A DNA stretch of 64,000 nt, from the NCBI GenBank assembly GCA_013398055.1, contig VZRS01002791.1, positions 1 to 64,000 on the forward strand. Direction: 5' to 3'. The stretch is from Ifrita kowaldi. Taxonomy: Eukaryota; Chordata; Aves; Passeriformes; Cinclosomatidae. The notes under the pieces are model-generated. The model was not told the DNA's origin. It made no database searches and saw nothing but the letters and a program-made list of their open reading frames with translations. The translations under genes were made by a program, and so were the position numbers. Positions 62,301 through 63,375 of this stretch are shown piece after piece (within the stretch, counting starts at the first letter, position 1; the number at the start of each line of letters is the position of its first letter).

Positions 62301-63375
62301 GAGCAATAGAAACCCAAACAATGACTCACTTTACACATATTCATGAATTTTGGGATGTGGCTATTGCTCGGAGGAGGGATTTATGTTTATGCTAATGTTA
62401 CCATAAGTACTGTTTATTAAGGAAGAAAAACAACAAATGATGCCAGAAATGTATTTAATGTTCATGAAAAGCTTTTGTCAGTCCAGATTCCACTTTAATT
62501 CTGAAATCAATTCTGTTACTTCATGAAAGAGTTAATATCCTGTTGTGGTGCTGAGGGGTTGATAGGCAGAGGAAATAGGAGGTACCTGGAAAGAACTTCT
62601 GATTCCTAATATTGCACAAGTTGCTTTTCTCTTGGCTCAACTCCCCTCCACGTTGTTATTTTTACCCAGGCTCCCTAATCTTCCCTTTTGCCTCTAACCA
62701 CCTCCCAGTTTCCTGTTCGCCTCTTCCCTCTGGTTTTTGTCCCAAATATTCCGTTGTTTTTCCCTTCCCTGCTGCTGGATTGCAGGGAAGTGAGCTAAGA
62801 TGAATGCCATAGCTGTTTTCACAGTATCTATCATCTTCTGTGTTTCGTGCCTCTTTGCAGCTCTTGGTGTAAGTTCCTTTTTCAAAGAGATTTTGTTGTC
62901 TGGATATAGTTTGAAATATAAATATTGAATTCTGGATTGCTGTGTAAACAATAATTAAAGATTTTCACTTTTAATTAAAGATTATTTGCAGCTCTGTGAA
63001 ACCTCTGTTCTAAGTTTCTGAAGTAGTGTTTTCTTCAATATGCACTGAAGAATATTCCTTGGAACATGTCTGGGAGACAGAGTTTCTTGTTCAGCTTCAT
63101 TTTTGGGATATATGTTTTCAAAACAACATGAAGTTATAATTTATTTTCTTTTTCCTCAGAATATTTATGTTCTTTTTCAAAAACAGTGTTCAAAAATATG
63201 AATTGATCTGAGTAAAGATGCTTTTCGTTGTCATTTTTAATCCTTTTTAAATATCTTAAAATATGAATTTTCTTTCCAGTAAGTAACAGAAAGCATTTGC
63301 TTTTCTTTTGCAGATTGCATTCTCACAGCACAGCAACTTTATGGACCTGGTGCAGTTCTTTGTGACATTTTTCAG
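5215..63375 (+). CDS. ATRN: Attractin gene, internal part: 22 coding exons
   Basis: Attractin is a large single-pass type I membrane glycoprotein. In mammals it acts as an accessory receptor for agouti signalling upstream of melanocortin receptors, and it is needed for myelin maintenance; a secreted form affects immune-cell clustering. The exons encode, in order, CUB end, EGF-like, kelch propeller, PSI modules, C-type lectin, PSI modules, two laminin-EGF modules, juxtamembrane region and the start of the membrane helix, which is the attractin domain order. Exon phases were checked one by one: lengths sum to 3243 nt with every split codon matching its partner and no stop. Segments such as NSCLKI, CGWCTDPSNTGKGKC and FVYVSNFTWPIKIQ match attractin as I know it better than its paralogue ATRNL1. 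The start codon (left) and stop codon (right) lie outside the window. The call is based on remembered family sequence, not on a search. Confidence 0.94.
5344..7253. other. ATRN intron
   Basis: An intron of 1.9 kb with a gtaagt donor and a ccgcag acceptor. I see no recognisable repeat, exon or RNA gene in it. Confidence 0.75.
7254..7459 (+). CDS. ATRN: ATRN exon w2: EGF-like region
   Basis: This exon encodes the linker from the CUB domain and an EGF-like module beginning MCPNNCSGRGEC and running to CECAAYWKGEACDIPYC, followed by a second cysteine-rich stretch (GCGAPERGRCSFNGTKAC) that finishes in the next exon. Cysteine spacing fits disulfide-bonded extracellular EGF modules. Sequons are NCS and NGT. 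The exon is clearly GC-rich at third positions (ggccgggggg, gccgcgtactgg), unlike the AT-rich exon before it. It starts after cag with T completing Asn and ends in G before gtgagt. Confidence 0.95.
7460..8436. other. ATRN intron, half CR1
   Basis: An intron of 977 bp with a gtgagt donor and a ttttcccag acceptor. About 440 bp of it is a single CR1 copy in the same orientation as the gene. I see nothing else in it. Confidence 0.8.
7638..8076 (+). mobile_element. CR1 LINE 3' fragment, ~440 bp
   Basis: A sense CR1 copy: 'gagaggaggccacagaaggg', 'tggagccaggctgggagagc', 'gggcccggagtgccaggaca', 'agacataaagaagaaatttt', 'gtgtccaaggccaggttgg' and an end with 'ccttccaaccca' and 'attctgtg'. It occupies almost half of the short intron between the EGF exon and the first kelch exon. 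Confidence 0.9.
8437..8605 (+). CDS. ATRN: ATRN exon w3: end of EGF region and first kelch strands
   Basis: The exon finishes the EGF-like region (PGCSIPLPANQS) and opens the kelch propeller with FWTREEYSLPKLPRASH followed by KMWIVGGYVFNHS. The di-glycine after a hydrophobic strand is the kelch signature. Sequons are NQS and NHS. The acceptor is ttttcccag and the donor is gtgagt after GC of a split Ala codon. The window lies within the extracellular part throughout this exon. Confidence 0.95.
8606..9963. other. ATRN intron
   Basis: An intron of 1.36 kb with a gtgagt donor and a gttgcacag acceptor. It is AT-rich. I see no recognisable repeat or RNA gene. Confidence 0.75.
9964..10054 (+). CDS. 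ATRN: ATRN exon w4: kelch repeat part
   Basis: A short 91-bp exon encoding YDLISEEWLPLNSSVNSVEM and RYGHSLALHK. It carries the kelch W and the RYGHS..L turn that precedes the next blade. One NSS sequon is present. The exon ends in phase 0 at AAG before gtaagc. Confidence 0.94.
10055..11186. other. ATRN intron
   Basis: An intron of 1.13 kb with a gtaagc donor and a ctttcag acceptor. It contains one antisense CR1 copy, listed separately, ending about 95 bp before the acceptor. I recognise nothing else. Confidence 0.75.
10800..11090 (-). mobile_element. CR1 LINE 3' fragment, antisense
   Basis: Read on the + strand it starts with the complement of the CR1 3' end ('gggttggaagggacctta') and continues through 'ccctgccgtgggcagggac', 'gccttggacacttccaggga' and 'ctgggcaccctgtgccaggg'. 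About 290 bp are present; it is 5'-truncated. Confidence 0.9.
11187..11430 (+). CDS. ATRN: ATRN exon w5: kelch repeats
   Basis: This 244-bp exon encodes most of one kelch blade and part of the next: DNIYMYGGKIDATGN, LWVFHISNQSWAPVMP, then YAVVGHSAHIV and VMLVLFGHCPLYGYISNVQE. Sequons are NVS, NQS and NST. Third positions are strongly GC (cgtcatgctcgtcctgttcg), in contrast with the next exon. The acceptor is ctttcag; the donor gtgagt follows the first base of a split codon. It is nearly identical to the mammalian protein as I know it. Confidence 0.96.
11431..12886. other. ATRN intron
   Basis: An intron of 1.46 kb with a gtgagt donor and an atttttcag acceptor. I see no recognisable repeat or RNA gene in it. 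Confidence 0.75.
12887..13070 (+). CDS. ATRN: ATRN exon w6: kelch repeats
   Basis: The exon encodes NTWSVLQTSGALVQGGYGHS, then SIYIHGGYKAFSANKYRLAD and DLYKYEVDSRMW. GGYGHS and IHGGY are two kelch signature turns. Codon third positions are AT-rich. It ends TG before gtaagt and the next exon supplies G for Trp. Confidence 0.96.
14098..14194 (-). mobile_element. CR1 LINE internal fragment, antisense
   Basis: A ~95-bp piece matching an internal CR1 region ('caggtccctctggatcaaat', 'ggcatgtcaaccacacactc', 'aactcggtgtc'). It lies directly against another CR1 copy that begins with a CR1 3' end. The two are therefore separate insertions or a nested arrangement rather than one element. Confidence 0.7.
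14195..14707 (-). mobile_element. CR1 LINE 3' fragment, antisense, ~510 bp
   Basis: Starts with the degraded complement of the CR1 end ('gggagggaccttaaagctca') and runs through 'gcagggaccccgtccactgt', 'ctggctccagagcagagggg' and 'tgctgttggccccagggctg' to 'gtggggtctcacctgagtgg'. It is closely similar to the copies at 27494-27985 and 32992-33951. Confidence 0.9.
15344..15498 (+). CDS. ATRN: ATRN exon w7: kelch repeat
   Basis: The exon encodes TILKDSRFFRYLHTAVIVSG followed by TMLVFGGNTHNDTSMSHGAK and CFSSDFMAYDI. LHTAVI and VFGG are kelch blade signatures; NDT is a sequon. The acceptor is tttctgaag (AAG), weaker than the others, and the donor is gtaagt after one base of a split Ala codon. Confidence 0.95.
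15780..16052 (-). mobile_element. CR1 LINE 3' fragment, older subfamily, antisense
   Basis: Begins 'agaatcataaaatcatggaa' and 'aaggttggaaaaaacctttaag', then 'gatcaccaagtccagctggc', 'agatggtgactccatcactg' and 'cctggcacagcttgaggctg'. This is a CR1 variant different from the common copies here, related to those at 25411 and 54669. It carries many changes, suggesting greater age. Confidence 0.85.
16690..16809 (+). mobile_element. CR1 LINE 3' end, short and diverged
   Basis: About 120 bp: 'gctgggatggggcttggagc', 'ggtctagtggaaggtatccc', 'ctgcccatggcaca', then a diverged end 'ctatccagcccagagtattt' and 'cattctgtgg'. Confidence 0.8.
19489..19687 (-). mobile_element. CR1 LINE internal fragment, antisense
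   Basis: Contains 'tgttccctgggagcagagcc', 'gtcagggagttgtgcagagc', 'tccttttctccaggctgagc' and 'ccttcccagccccgttccct'. The same block recurs at 25660-25850 and 54920-55190. The 3' end of the element is missing here. It lies ~110 bp before the acceptor of the next exon. Confidence 0.85.
19801..19885 (+). CDS. ATRN: ATRN exon w8: kelch repeat part
   Basis: An 85-bp exon encoding ACDRWSVLPRPALHHDVNRF and GHSAVLYN. CDRW and FGHSAVL are kelch features. The Asn-Ser-Thr sequon spans the junction with the next exon. The acceptor is tccctcgtag; the donor gtaagg follows AG of a split Ser codon. Confidence 0.94.
19886..21350. other. ATRN intron
   Basis: An intron of 1.47 kb with a gtaagg donor and a ttgtccag acceptor. 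It contains one sense CR1 end close to the donor, listed separately. The remaining 1.2 kb shows nothing I recognise. Confidence 0.75.
19966..20127 (+). mobile_element. CR1 LINE 3' end
   Basis: About 160 bp: 'ctgccccgtccctggaagtg', 'cccaaggccgggttggatgg', 'ggtctagtggaaggtgtccc', then 'ctttccacccaaaccattct' and the 'gtcattctgtga' tail. It starts about 80 bp after the kelch exon donor. Confidence 0.87.
21351..21571 (+). CDS. ATRN: ATRN exon w9: last kelch strand and PSI module 1
   Basis: The exon finishes the propeller (TMYVFGGFNSLLLSDILKF) and enters a cysteine-rich PSI-type module (RCEAFDNATSCLRAGPGVRC, then VWAPSPPRCIPW). PSI modules are small disulfide-rich units that set the orientation of neighbouring domains. 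The later part (EKATLEQQQKVFEDCPAKPG) looks more variable than its flanks. NAT is a sequon. The acceptor is ttgtccag; the donor is gtatgt. Confidence 0.94.
21669..22257 (+). repeat. Direct duplication, copy 1 (likely assembly artefact)
   Basis: This 589-bp block starts 'tgtcaggttttagatggggg' and ends 'gattctgtaacagatgtg', immediately before the N at 22258. The same sequence follows the N. The only differences I see are an 8-bp stretch (gaatgttt) present here and a few substitutions next to it (gagttgtgctt against gaattgacctt). A perfect start right after an N points to two haplotype copies joined head to tail. Confidence 0.93.
22050..22120 (+). mobile_element. CR1 LINE extreme 3' end
   Basis: About 70 bp: 'cgggttggaaccagatgatc', 'tttaaggtcccttccaaccc' and an 'attctatgattctat' tail. 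It is an extremely 5'-truncated CR1 copy inside duplication copy 1. Confidence 0.85.
22258..22258. other. Single-N assembly join
   Basis: One undetermined base (gatgtgntgtcagg) sits exactly between two near-identical blocks. This is typical of a contig join with a minimum-length gap placeholder, not of a real ambiguous base. Confidence 0.9.
22259..22839 (+). repeat. Direct duplication, copy 2 (likely assembly artefact)
   Basis: This 581-bp block matches 21669-22257 apart from an 8-bp deletion and a small cluster of substitutions. It is followed by unique sequence (cagcctttaattatt). It carries the second copy of the short CR1 end. No coding exon is included. Confidence 0.93.
22632..22702 (+). 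mobile_element. CR1 LINE extreme 3' end (duplicated copy)
   Basis: The copy of the 22050-22120 CR1 tail inside duplication copy 2. It is probably the same genomic insertion seen twice. Confidence 0.83.
23345..23466 (+). CDS. ATRN: ATRN exon w10: PSI module 2
   Basis: The exon encodes VVDNEKCDQITDCYSCTANT followed by NSCQWCSDQCIPAHNNCTEE and Q. The C..C.SC....N.CQWC pattern is a PSI module. One NCT sequon is present. The acceptor is tttaatag and the exon ends in phase 0 at CAG before gtaatg. Confidence 0.95.
23467..23985. other. ATRN intron
   Basis: An intron of 519 bp with a gtaatg donor and a tattttag acceptor. I see no repeat or other feature. Confidence 0.78.
23986..24124 (+). CDS. ATRN: ATRN exon w11: PSI module 3
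   Basis: The exon encodes VPVTLYDNCPKDNPAYYCNK followed by KTSCKSCAMDQNCQWEPRNQ and ECIALP. It is a third PSI-type module directly before the lectin domain. The acceptor is tattttag; the donor gtaggt follows one base of a split Glu codon. Confidence 0.95.
24125..26060. other. ATRN intron
   Basis: An intron of 1.94 kb with a gtaggt donor and a ttgtcccccag acceptor. It contains one antisense CR1 copy near the acceptor, listed separately. Positions 24125-25400 show nothing I recognise. Confidence 0.75.
25411..25980 (-). mobile_element. CR1 LINE fragment, antisense, close to lectin exon
   Basis: About 570 bp starting 'tagaatcaataaggctggaa', then 'gggtgaggactccaccattc', 'ctggcacaacttgagggcat', 'gtcagggagttgtgcagagc' and 'tccttttctccaggctgagc'. 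It includes a small (atc)5 run near 25442-25457. Its last recognisable bases lie ~80 bp before the next exon. A 272-codon open frame runs from this repeat through the acceptor into the lectin exon; only the exon part is real coding. Confidence 0.87.
26061..26242 (+). CDS. ATRN: ATRN exon w12: C-type lectin domain, first half
   Basis: The exon encodes ENICGTNWHLVGNSCLKITN followed by AKENYDHAKLSCRSNGALLA and SLTTQKKVEFVLKELQKMQ. This is the start of a C-type lectin fold: C..W....SCLKI, the first helix with an AK..C pair, then the LAS strand and second helix. The donor is gtgagt in phase 0 after TCG. In attractin the lectin domain is not known to bind calcium and sugar in the classical way. Confidence 0.96.
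26243..28350. other. ATRN intron between lectin exons
   Basis: An intron of 2.1 kb with a gtgagt donor and a tttctag acceptor. It contains one sense CR1 copy (27494-27985), listed separately. Positions 26243-27490 show nothing I recognise. Confidence 0.75.
27494..27985 (+). mobile_element. CR1 LINE fragment lacking its 3' tail
   Basis: About 490 bp in sense orientation, from 'ctgatcccagagtgtgggca' through 'gtgagaccccacctgcagag', 'ctggagccaggctgggagag' and 'gggatattgggaaggaattg' to 'gatggggcttggagccctgg'. The usual last ~90 bp (ggaaggtgtccctgcc... to the tail) is absent, so the copy was cut by a later deletion or rearrangement. Confidence 0.9.
28351..28567 (+). CDS. ATRN: ATRN exon w13: C-type lectin domain, second half
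   Basis: The exon encodes PKTLTPWVGLRKINVSYWCW followed by EDMSPFTNTLVQWLPNEPSD, AGFCGYLAEPSQQGLKAATC and INEVNGTVCERP. The WVGL, W.W and C...C pattern completes the C-type lectin fold. Sequons are NVS and NGT. The acceptor is tttctag; the donor gtaaca follows one base. The junction with the previous exon (MQSS/PKTLTPW) looks a few residues shorter than the mammalian protein as I remember it. Confidence 0.95.
28568..29701. other. ATRN intron
   Basis: An intron of 1.13 kb with a gtaaca donor and a cccccacag acceptor. It ends with a sense CR1 tail (29509-29662) about 40 bp before the next exon. A run of 15 A's lies at 28846-28860. I see nothing else. Confidence 0.75.
29509..29662 (+). mobile_element. 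CR1 LINE 3' end next to splice acceptor
   Basis: About 150 bp: 'ccagagaagctgtggctgcc', 'aaggccgggttggatggggc', 'ctgcccctggcagggggtgg' and 'ggtgccttccaacccatgat'. It ends ~40 bp before exon w14, so the branch point and polypyrimidine tract of that exon lie just beside the CR1 tail. Confidence 0.87.
29702..29887 (+). CDS. ATRN: ATRN exon w14: PSI module 4
   Basis: The exon encodes ANHSAKQCRTPCALRSACGE followed by CTSGSSECMWCSNMKQCVDS, NAYVASFPYGQCMEWYTMSS and CP. It is a cysteine-rich PSI module after the lectin domain. Third positions are extremely GC-rich with many CpGs (cgcgctgcgctccgcgtgcg). NHS is a sequon. The acceptor is cccccacag; the donor gtaagt follows one base of a split Pro codon. 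CR1 copies of the same orientation flank it closely on both sides. Confidence 0.96.
29888..31242. other. ATRN intron
   Basis: An intron of 1.36 kb with a gtaagt donor and a ttttttatag acceptor. One sense CR1 tail lies ~110 bp past the donor, listed separately. The rest shows nothing I recognise. Confidence 0.75.
29998..30116 (+). mobile_element. CR1 LINE 3' end
   Basis: About 120 bp: 'agaccaggctggatggggtt', 'gcaacctggtctagtggaag', 'ctgcccatggcagggggtgg' and 'tccaacccaaaccactctgt'. Together with 29509-29662 it brackets exon w14. Confidence 0.87.
31243..31476 (+). CDS. ATRN: ATRN exon w15: PSI module 5
   Basis: The exon encodes PENCSGYCTCAQCLEQPGCG followed by WCTDPSNTGKGKCIEGSYRG, PVKMPTPSTPGKHSLEPVLN and VSMCPVENSYNWSFIQCP. 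CLEQPGCGWC is a PSI signature. Sequons are NCS, NVS and NWS. The Pro-rich part after PVKMP looks less constrained than its flanks. The acceptor is ttttatag; the donor gtaaat follows one base. Confidence 0.96.
31477..32114. other. ATRN intron
   Basis: An intron of 638 bp with a gtaaat donor and a ctcttcag acceptor. I see no repeat or other feature. Confidence 0.78.
32115..32252 (+). CDS. ATRN: ATRN exon w16: laminin-type EGF module 1
   Basis: The exon encodes ACQCNGHSKCVNESICEKCE followed by NLTTGKHCETCISGYYGDPT and NGGTCQ. The CQCNGHS..C start and C..C..GYYGDP end are the laminin-EGF signature. Sequons are NES and NLT. The acceptor is ctcttcag; the donor gtaagt follows C of a split Pro codon. 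Confidence 0.96.
32992..33951 (-). mobile_element. CR1 LINE fragment, antisense, ~960 bp
   Basis: The longest CR1 copy seen. It starts at the complement of the 3' end ('gcttggaagggaccttaaaa'), passes 'gtggggtctcacctgagtgg' and 'acccccaagtccttctccac', and ends in the reverse-transcriptase-side region ('accagtttgttgtcaccagc', 'gtaaaacagcactggtccca'). Around 33772-33838 it has an imperfect ~21-bp tandem (tccaggtccctcttgacgcc and variants) that I would not expect in a single CR1 copy. Open frames across it are not an intact ORF2. Confidence 0.9.
35291..35534 (-). mobile_element. CR1 LINE 3' fragment, antisense
   Basis: About 245 bp: 'gaatcatgggaccatggaat', 'ccctgccatgggcagcgaca', 'ccactgtcccaggttggtcc', 'ctgggcaccctgtgccaggg' and 'atatcccatctaaccctgcc'. 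Confidence 0.88.
38215..38308 (+). CDS. ATRN: ATRN exon w17: laminin-type EGF module 2, first part
   Basis: A 94-bp exon encoding PCKCNGHASVCNTNTGKCFC followed by TTKGIKGDECQ. CKCNGHAS.C starts a second laminin-EGF module. The acceptor is ttctcaacag; the donor gtgagt follows CT of a split Leu codon. Confidence 0.95.
38309..39600. other. ATRN intron
   Basis: An intron of 1.29 kb with a gtgagt donor and a tctttatag acceptor. It contains one antisense CR1 copy (38567-39019), listed separately. The remaining 580 bp before the acceptor is AT-rich with nothing I recognise. Confidence 0.75.
38567..39019 (-). mobile_element. CR1 LINE 3' fragment, antisense, ~450 bp
   Basis: Begins 'agaaccacagaatggtttgg', then 'gggcagcgacaccttccagt', 'gccccgtccagtctggcctg', 'cctgtgtcctgtccctccag' and 'cttcctctggactctctcc'. 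It is very close in sequence to the copies at 32992 and 43257, suggesting a young subfamily. Confidence 0.9.
39601..39653 (+). CDS. ATRN: ATRN exon w18: laminin-type EGF module 2, end
   Basis: The smallest exon, 53 bp, encoding CEVENRYQGNPLKGTCY. NRYQGNP..GTCY is the usual end of a laminin-EGF module in attractins. It starts after ctttatag with G completing Leu and ends T before gtgagt. Its frame is fixed by both neighbours. Confidence 0.93.
39654..40859. other. ATRN intron
   Basis: An intron of 1.2 kb with a gtgagt donor and an attccttacag acceptor. I see no recognisable repeat or RNA gene. Confidence 0.75.
40860..40954 (+). CDS. ATRN: ATRN exon w19: membrane-proximal ectodomain
   Basis: The exon encodes YTLLIDYQFTFSLSQEDDRY followed by YTAINFVATPEE. 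This beta-rich juxtamembrane region has no named domain but is strongly conserved in attractins. The acceptor is ccttacag; the exon ends in phase 0 at GAG before gtaaat. Confidence 0.94.
40955..41877. other. ATRN intron
   Basis: An intron of 923 bp with a gtaaat donor and a cctttag acceptor. Nearly 400 bp is an antisense CR1 copy, listed separately. I see nothing else. Confidence 0.77.
41213..41610 (-). mobile_element. CR1 LINE 3' fragment, antisense, ~400 bp
   Basis: Begins 'aatcacagaacagtttgggt', then 'ccctgccatgggcagggaca', 'ccactgtcccaggctgctcc', 'gccttggacactgccaggga' and 'ccttgtc'-type variants. It ends with 'ctctctcagcctgtctccaa', slightly different from the common truncation point. 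Confidence 0.9.
41878..41956 (+). CDS. ATRN: ATRN exon w20: membrane-proximal ectodomain
   Basis: A 79-bp exon encoding QNRDLDMFINASKNFNLNIT followed by WSTSFA. Sequons are NAS and NIT. The acceptor is cctttag; the donor gtgaat follows one base of a split Ala codon. Confidence 0.93.
41957..42345. other. ATRN intron
   Basis: An intron of 389 bp with a gtgaat donor and a cacaacag acceptor. It is AT-rich with no visible feature. Confidence 0.78.
42346..42503 (+). CDS. ATRN: ATRN exon w21: last ectodomain exon before the long intron
   Basis: The exon encodes AGTQAGEEIPVVSRTNIKEY followed by KDSFSNEKFDFRNNPNITFF and VYVSNFTWPIKIQ. Sequons are NIT and NFT. It ends in phase 0 at CAG before gtaaga and should match human exon 24, after which the membrane and secreted forms diverge. 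Reading through the donor adds VRAANICKII and then a stop at 42534-42536. Confidence 0.95.
43257..43699 (-). mobile_element. CR1 LINE 3' fragment, antisense, ~440 bp
   Basis: Begins 'gatcatggaatggtttgagt', then 'ctgctgccatggacaggttt', 'gccttggacactgccaggga', 'ctgtgtcctgtccctccagc' and 'ggcctcctctggactttctg'. Confidence 0.9.
45135..45300 (+). mobile_element. CR1 LINE 3' end
   Basis: About 165 bp: 'gcctagagaagctgtggctg', 'ggcagtgtccaaggccaggt', 'ggtctagtggaaggtgtccc', 'aagatcccttccaacccacc' and an 'attctgtga' tail. Confidence 0.88.
47484..48035 (-). mobile_element. Candidate retroviral LTR (GC-rich island)
   Basis: A sharply GC- and CpG-rich block in AT-rich intron. Read on the - strand it shows an LTR-like layout: several ATTGG/CCAAT-type motifs, a 'cctcttaag' TATA-like site, a gaataaat polyadenylation signal (complement of atttattc at 47760-47767), then a GC-rich U5-like part ending near 'aagcccaaca'. 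The + strand edge begins with TG. I could not find clear target-site duplications, and the family is not recognised. A CpG-rich promoter or unrelated repeat remains possible. Confidence 0.5.
48013..48216 (-). other. Possible coding remnant next to the LTR-like block
   Basis: On the - strand an open frame ends with ADESESEGGSLGGSISDSQV and a stop, directly upstream of the LTR-like block in that direction. An acidic, serine-rich end just before an LTR could be the tail of a degraded retroviral gene. The match is only by position and composition; no family is recognised. Confidence 0.25.
48855..49248 (-). mobile_element. CR1 LINE 3' fragment, antisense, ~390 bp
   Basis: Begins 'gaatcctacaatcacagact', then 'ccctgccatgggcagggaca', 'aacctggcctggaacacttc', 'ctgggcaccctgtgccaggg' and 'ggctgaacagccccagctct'. 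Confidence 0.9.
51697..52020 (-). mobile_element. CR1 LINE 3' fragment, antisense, ~325 bp
   Basis: Begins 'agattcatggaatggtttgg', then 'cccctgccgtgggcagggac', 'ccccaatgtccagcctggcc', 'ctgggcaccctgtgccaggg' and 'cctttaggcgctggaagggg'. Confidence 0.9.
52346..52403. repeat. TA-rich low-complexity run
   Basis: An imperfect tat/ata run (aaaatataatatataaatat... to gtataatatgtaataca). It is simple sequence and prone to length change. Confidence 0.8.
53766..53825 (+). mobile_element. CR1 LINE extreme 3' end in TA-rich sequence
   Basis: Only ~60 bp of a CR1 copy remain: 'gagctggaactagataatct', 'ttaaggtcccttccaaccca' and 'accattctatgattctatat'. It is flanked on both sides by tatata-type simple sequence. 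Confidence 0.85.
54669..55185 (-). mobile_element. CR1 LINE fragment, antisense, ~515 bp
   Basis: Begins 'atcacagaaccatttatgtt', then 'ctctaagaccatcgagtcca', 'ccccaagtgccacatgtacc', 'gtcagggagttgtgcagagc' and 'tccttttctccaggctgagc'. Near its end an internal ~50-bp segment ('cagcccctttcccagctccc') is repeated in tandem. It belongs to a subfamily different from the commonest copies here. Confidence 0.88.
55000..55481 (+). repeat. Direct duplication, copy 1 (likely assembly artefact)
   Basis: This 482-bp block starts 'ccccggagcctccttttctc' and ends 'gggatgcagtgaaat' directly before the N at 55482. An equal-length copy follows the N at a constant offset of 483 bp. I see one difference (gagcctcc against gagccgcc). 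Confidence 0.95.
55482..55482. other. Single-N assembly join
   Basis: One undetermined base between two almost identical 482-bp blocks (gtgaaatnccccggag). This is the same pattern as at 22258. Confidence 0.92.
55483..55668 (-). mobile_element. CR1 LINE fragment (duplicated copy)
   Basis: The part of the 54669-55185 CR1 element that is repeated after the assembly join. It probably represents the same insertion. Confidence 0.85.
55483..55964 (+). repeat. Direct duplication, copy 2 (likely assembly artefact)
   Basis: The second copy of the 482-bp block, continuing into unique sequence (ttgggaccacatctt). Identical 75-codon frames on the - strand in both copies reflect the duplication and are not genes. 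Confidence 0.95.
56478..56618 (+). mobile_element. CR1 LINE internal fragment, diverged
   Basis: About 140 bp in sense orientation: 'tggtccagaggaggctgtgg', 'ctctgctctggagacagaat', 'ttcagcctggagaagagaag' and 'agggagaccttagagcccct'. The 3' end is missing. Confidence 0.8.
56941..57026 (+). mobile_element. CR1 LINE 3' end, short and diverged
   Basis: About 85 bp: 'tggatggggcttgcagcacc', 'ggtctagtggcaggtgtccc', 'tgcccatggtagggggttg' and a degraded end 'gtctgtgattctgg'. Confidence 0.78.
57883..58017 (+). CDS. Speculative alternative terminal exon of ATRN
   Basis: After a possible acceptor (gttcccccccag) an in-phase frame of 44 codons begins HYSRGQNECFDDFGITQEYL and ends SIQAMASC with a TAG stop. 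Exon w21 ends in phase 0, so a splice from 42503 to 57883 would keep frame and give a secreted protein lacking the membrane helix. An AATAAA lies ~225 bp past the stop at 58242-58247. In a 20.8-kb intron such a combination can arise by chance, and I do not recognise the peptide. Low confidence until a transcript is seen. Confidence 0.2.
   Translation, partial: HYSRGQNECFDDFGITQEYLNALRFTAGPLTKAQALSIQAMASC
58793..59160 (-). mobile_element. CR1 LINE 3' fragment, antisense, ~370 bp
   Basis: Begins 'agaatggtttgggttgggag', then 'gcccctgcatgggcagggac', 'ccccaatgtccagcctggcc', 'ccagggatccaggggcagcc' variants and 'cctttaagtactgggaggtc'. Confidence 0.9.
59825..60202 (-). mobile_element. Candidate LTR, cut at an assembly join
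   Basis: The block starts with TG (tgtcaggaatgaggcaactc), has an AT-rich part with tttattaag, then a GC-rich part (ccgcagcggctctgagtccc). On the - strand it has a TATAAAAG box immediately next to the N at 60203, followed about 320 bp later by AATAAAtt-type signals and an end in CA. That is the layout of an LTR promoter, R and U5, with U3 missing at the join. The retroviral family is not recognised. Confidence 0.5.
60203..60203. other. Single-N assembly join
   Basis: One undetermined base (ttttatanggccaag). No flanking duplication is visible, so sequence is probably missing or collapsed here rather than duplicated. Confidence 0.8.
60645..60943 (+). mobile_element. CR1 LINE 3' fragment, distinct subfamily
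   Basis: About 300 bp in sense orientation: 'ccatggaaaaggaactgggg', 'gtttaagctggatattaggg', 'tggttgcccagggcagtgct', 'ccctggagggatttcaaagc' and an end 'attctgggattctttgatg'. It matches the subfamily of the antisense copy at 54669 more than the common copies. Confidence 0.86.
63314..63375 (+). CDS. ATRN: ATRN exon w22: stalk and start of transmembrane helix
   Basis: A 62-bp exon encoding IAFSQHSNFMDLVQFFVTFF and ending AG of a split codon before gtactt. The hydrophobic run LVQFFVTFF opens the single transmembrane helix, completed in the next exon outside the window. It should match human exon 26, the first exon specific to the membrane form. The acceptor is ttttgcag. Confidence 0.93.

Larger units (their letters stand above)
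42504..63313. other. ATRN intron, 20.8 kb, before the transmembrane exon
   Basis: The longest intron here, with a gtaaga donor and a ttttgcag acceptor. It holds ten CR1 stretches, two LTR-like blocks, an assembly duplication with an N at 55482 and an N at 60203, all listed separately. Stretches with nothing I recognise include 43700-45134, 45301-47483, 48036-48854, 49249-51696, 52021-53765 (AT-rich, with a TA-rich run at 52346-52403), 53826-54668, 55965-56477, 57027-58792 apart from a speculative exon, 59161-59824 and 60944-63313. In human the alternative exon for secreted attractin lies in this intron. Confidence 0.8.

Noticed and set aside
5215..63375. The paralogue ATRNL1 instead of ATRN
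   Set aside because: The lectin, PSI and membrane-proximal segments agree with ATRN as I know it almost residue for residue. ATRNL1 would differ more. A protein alignment would settle it.
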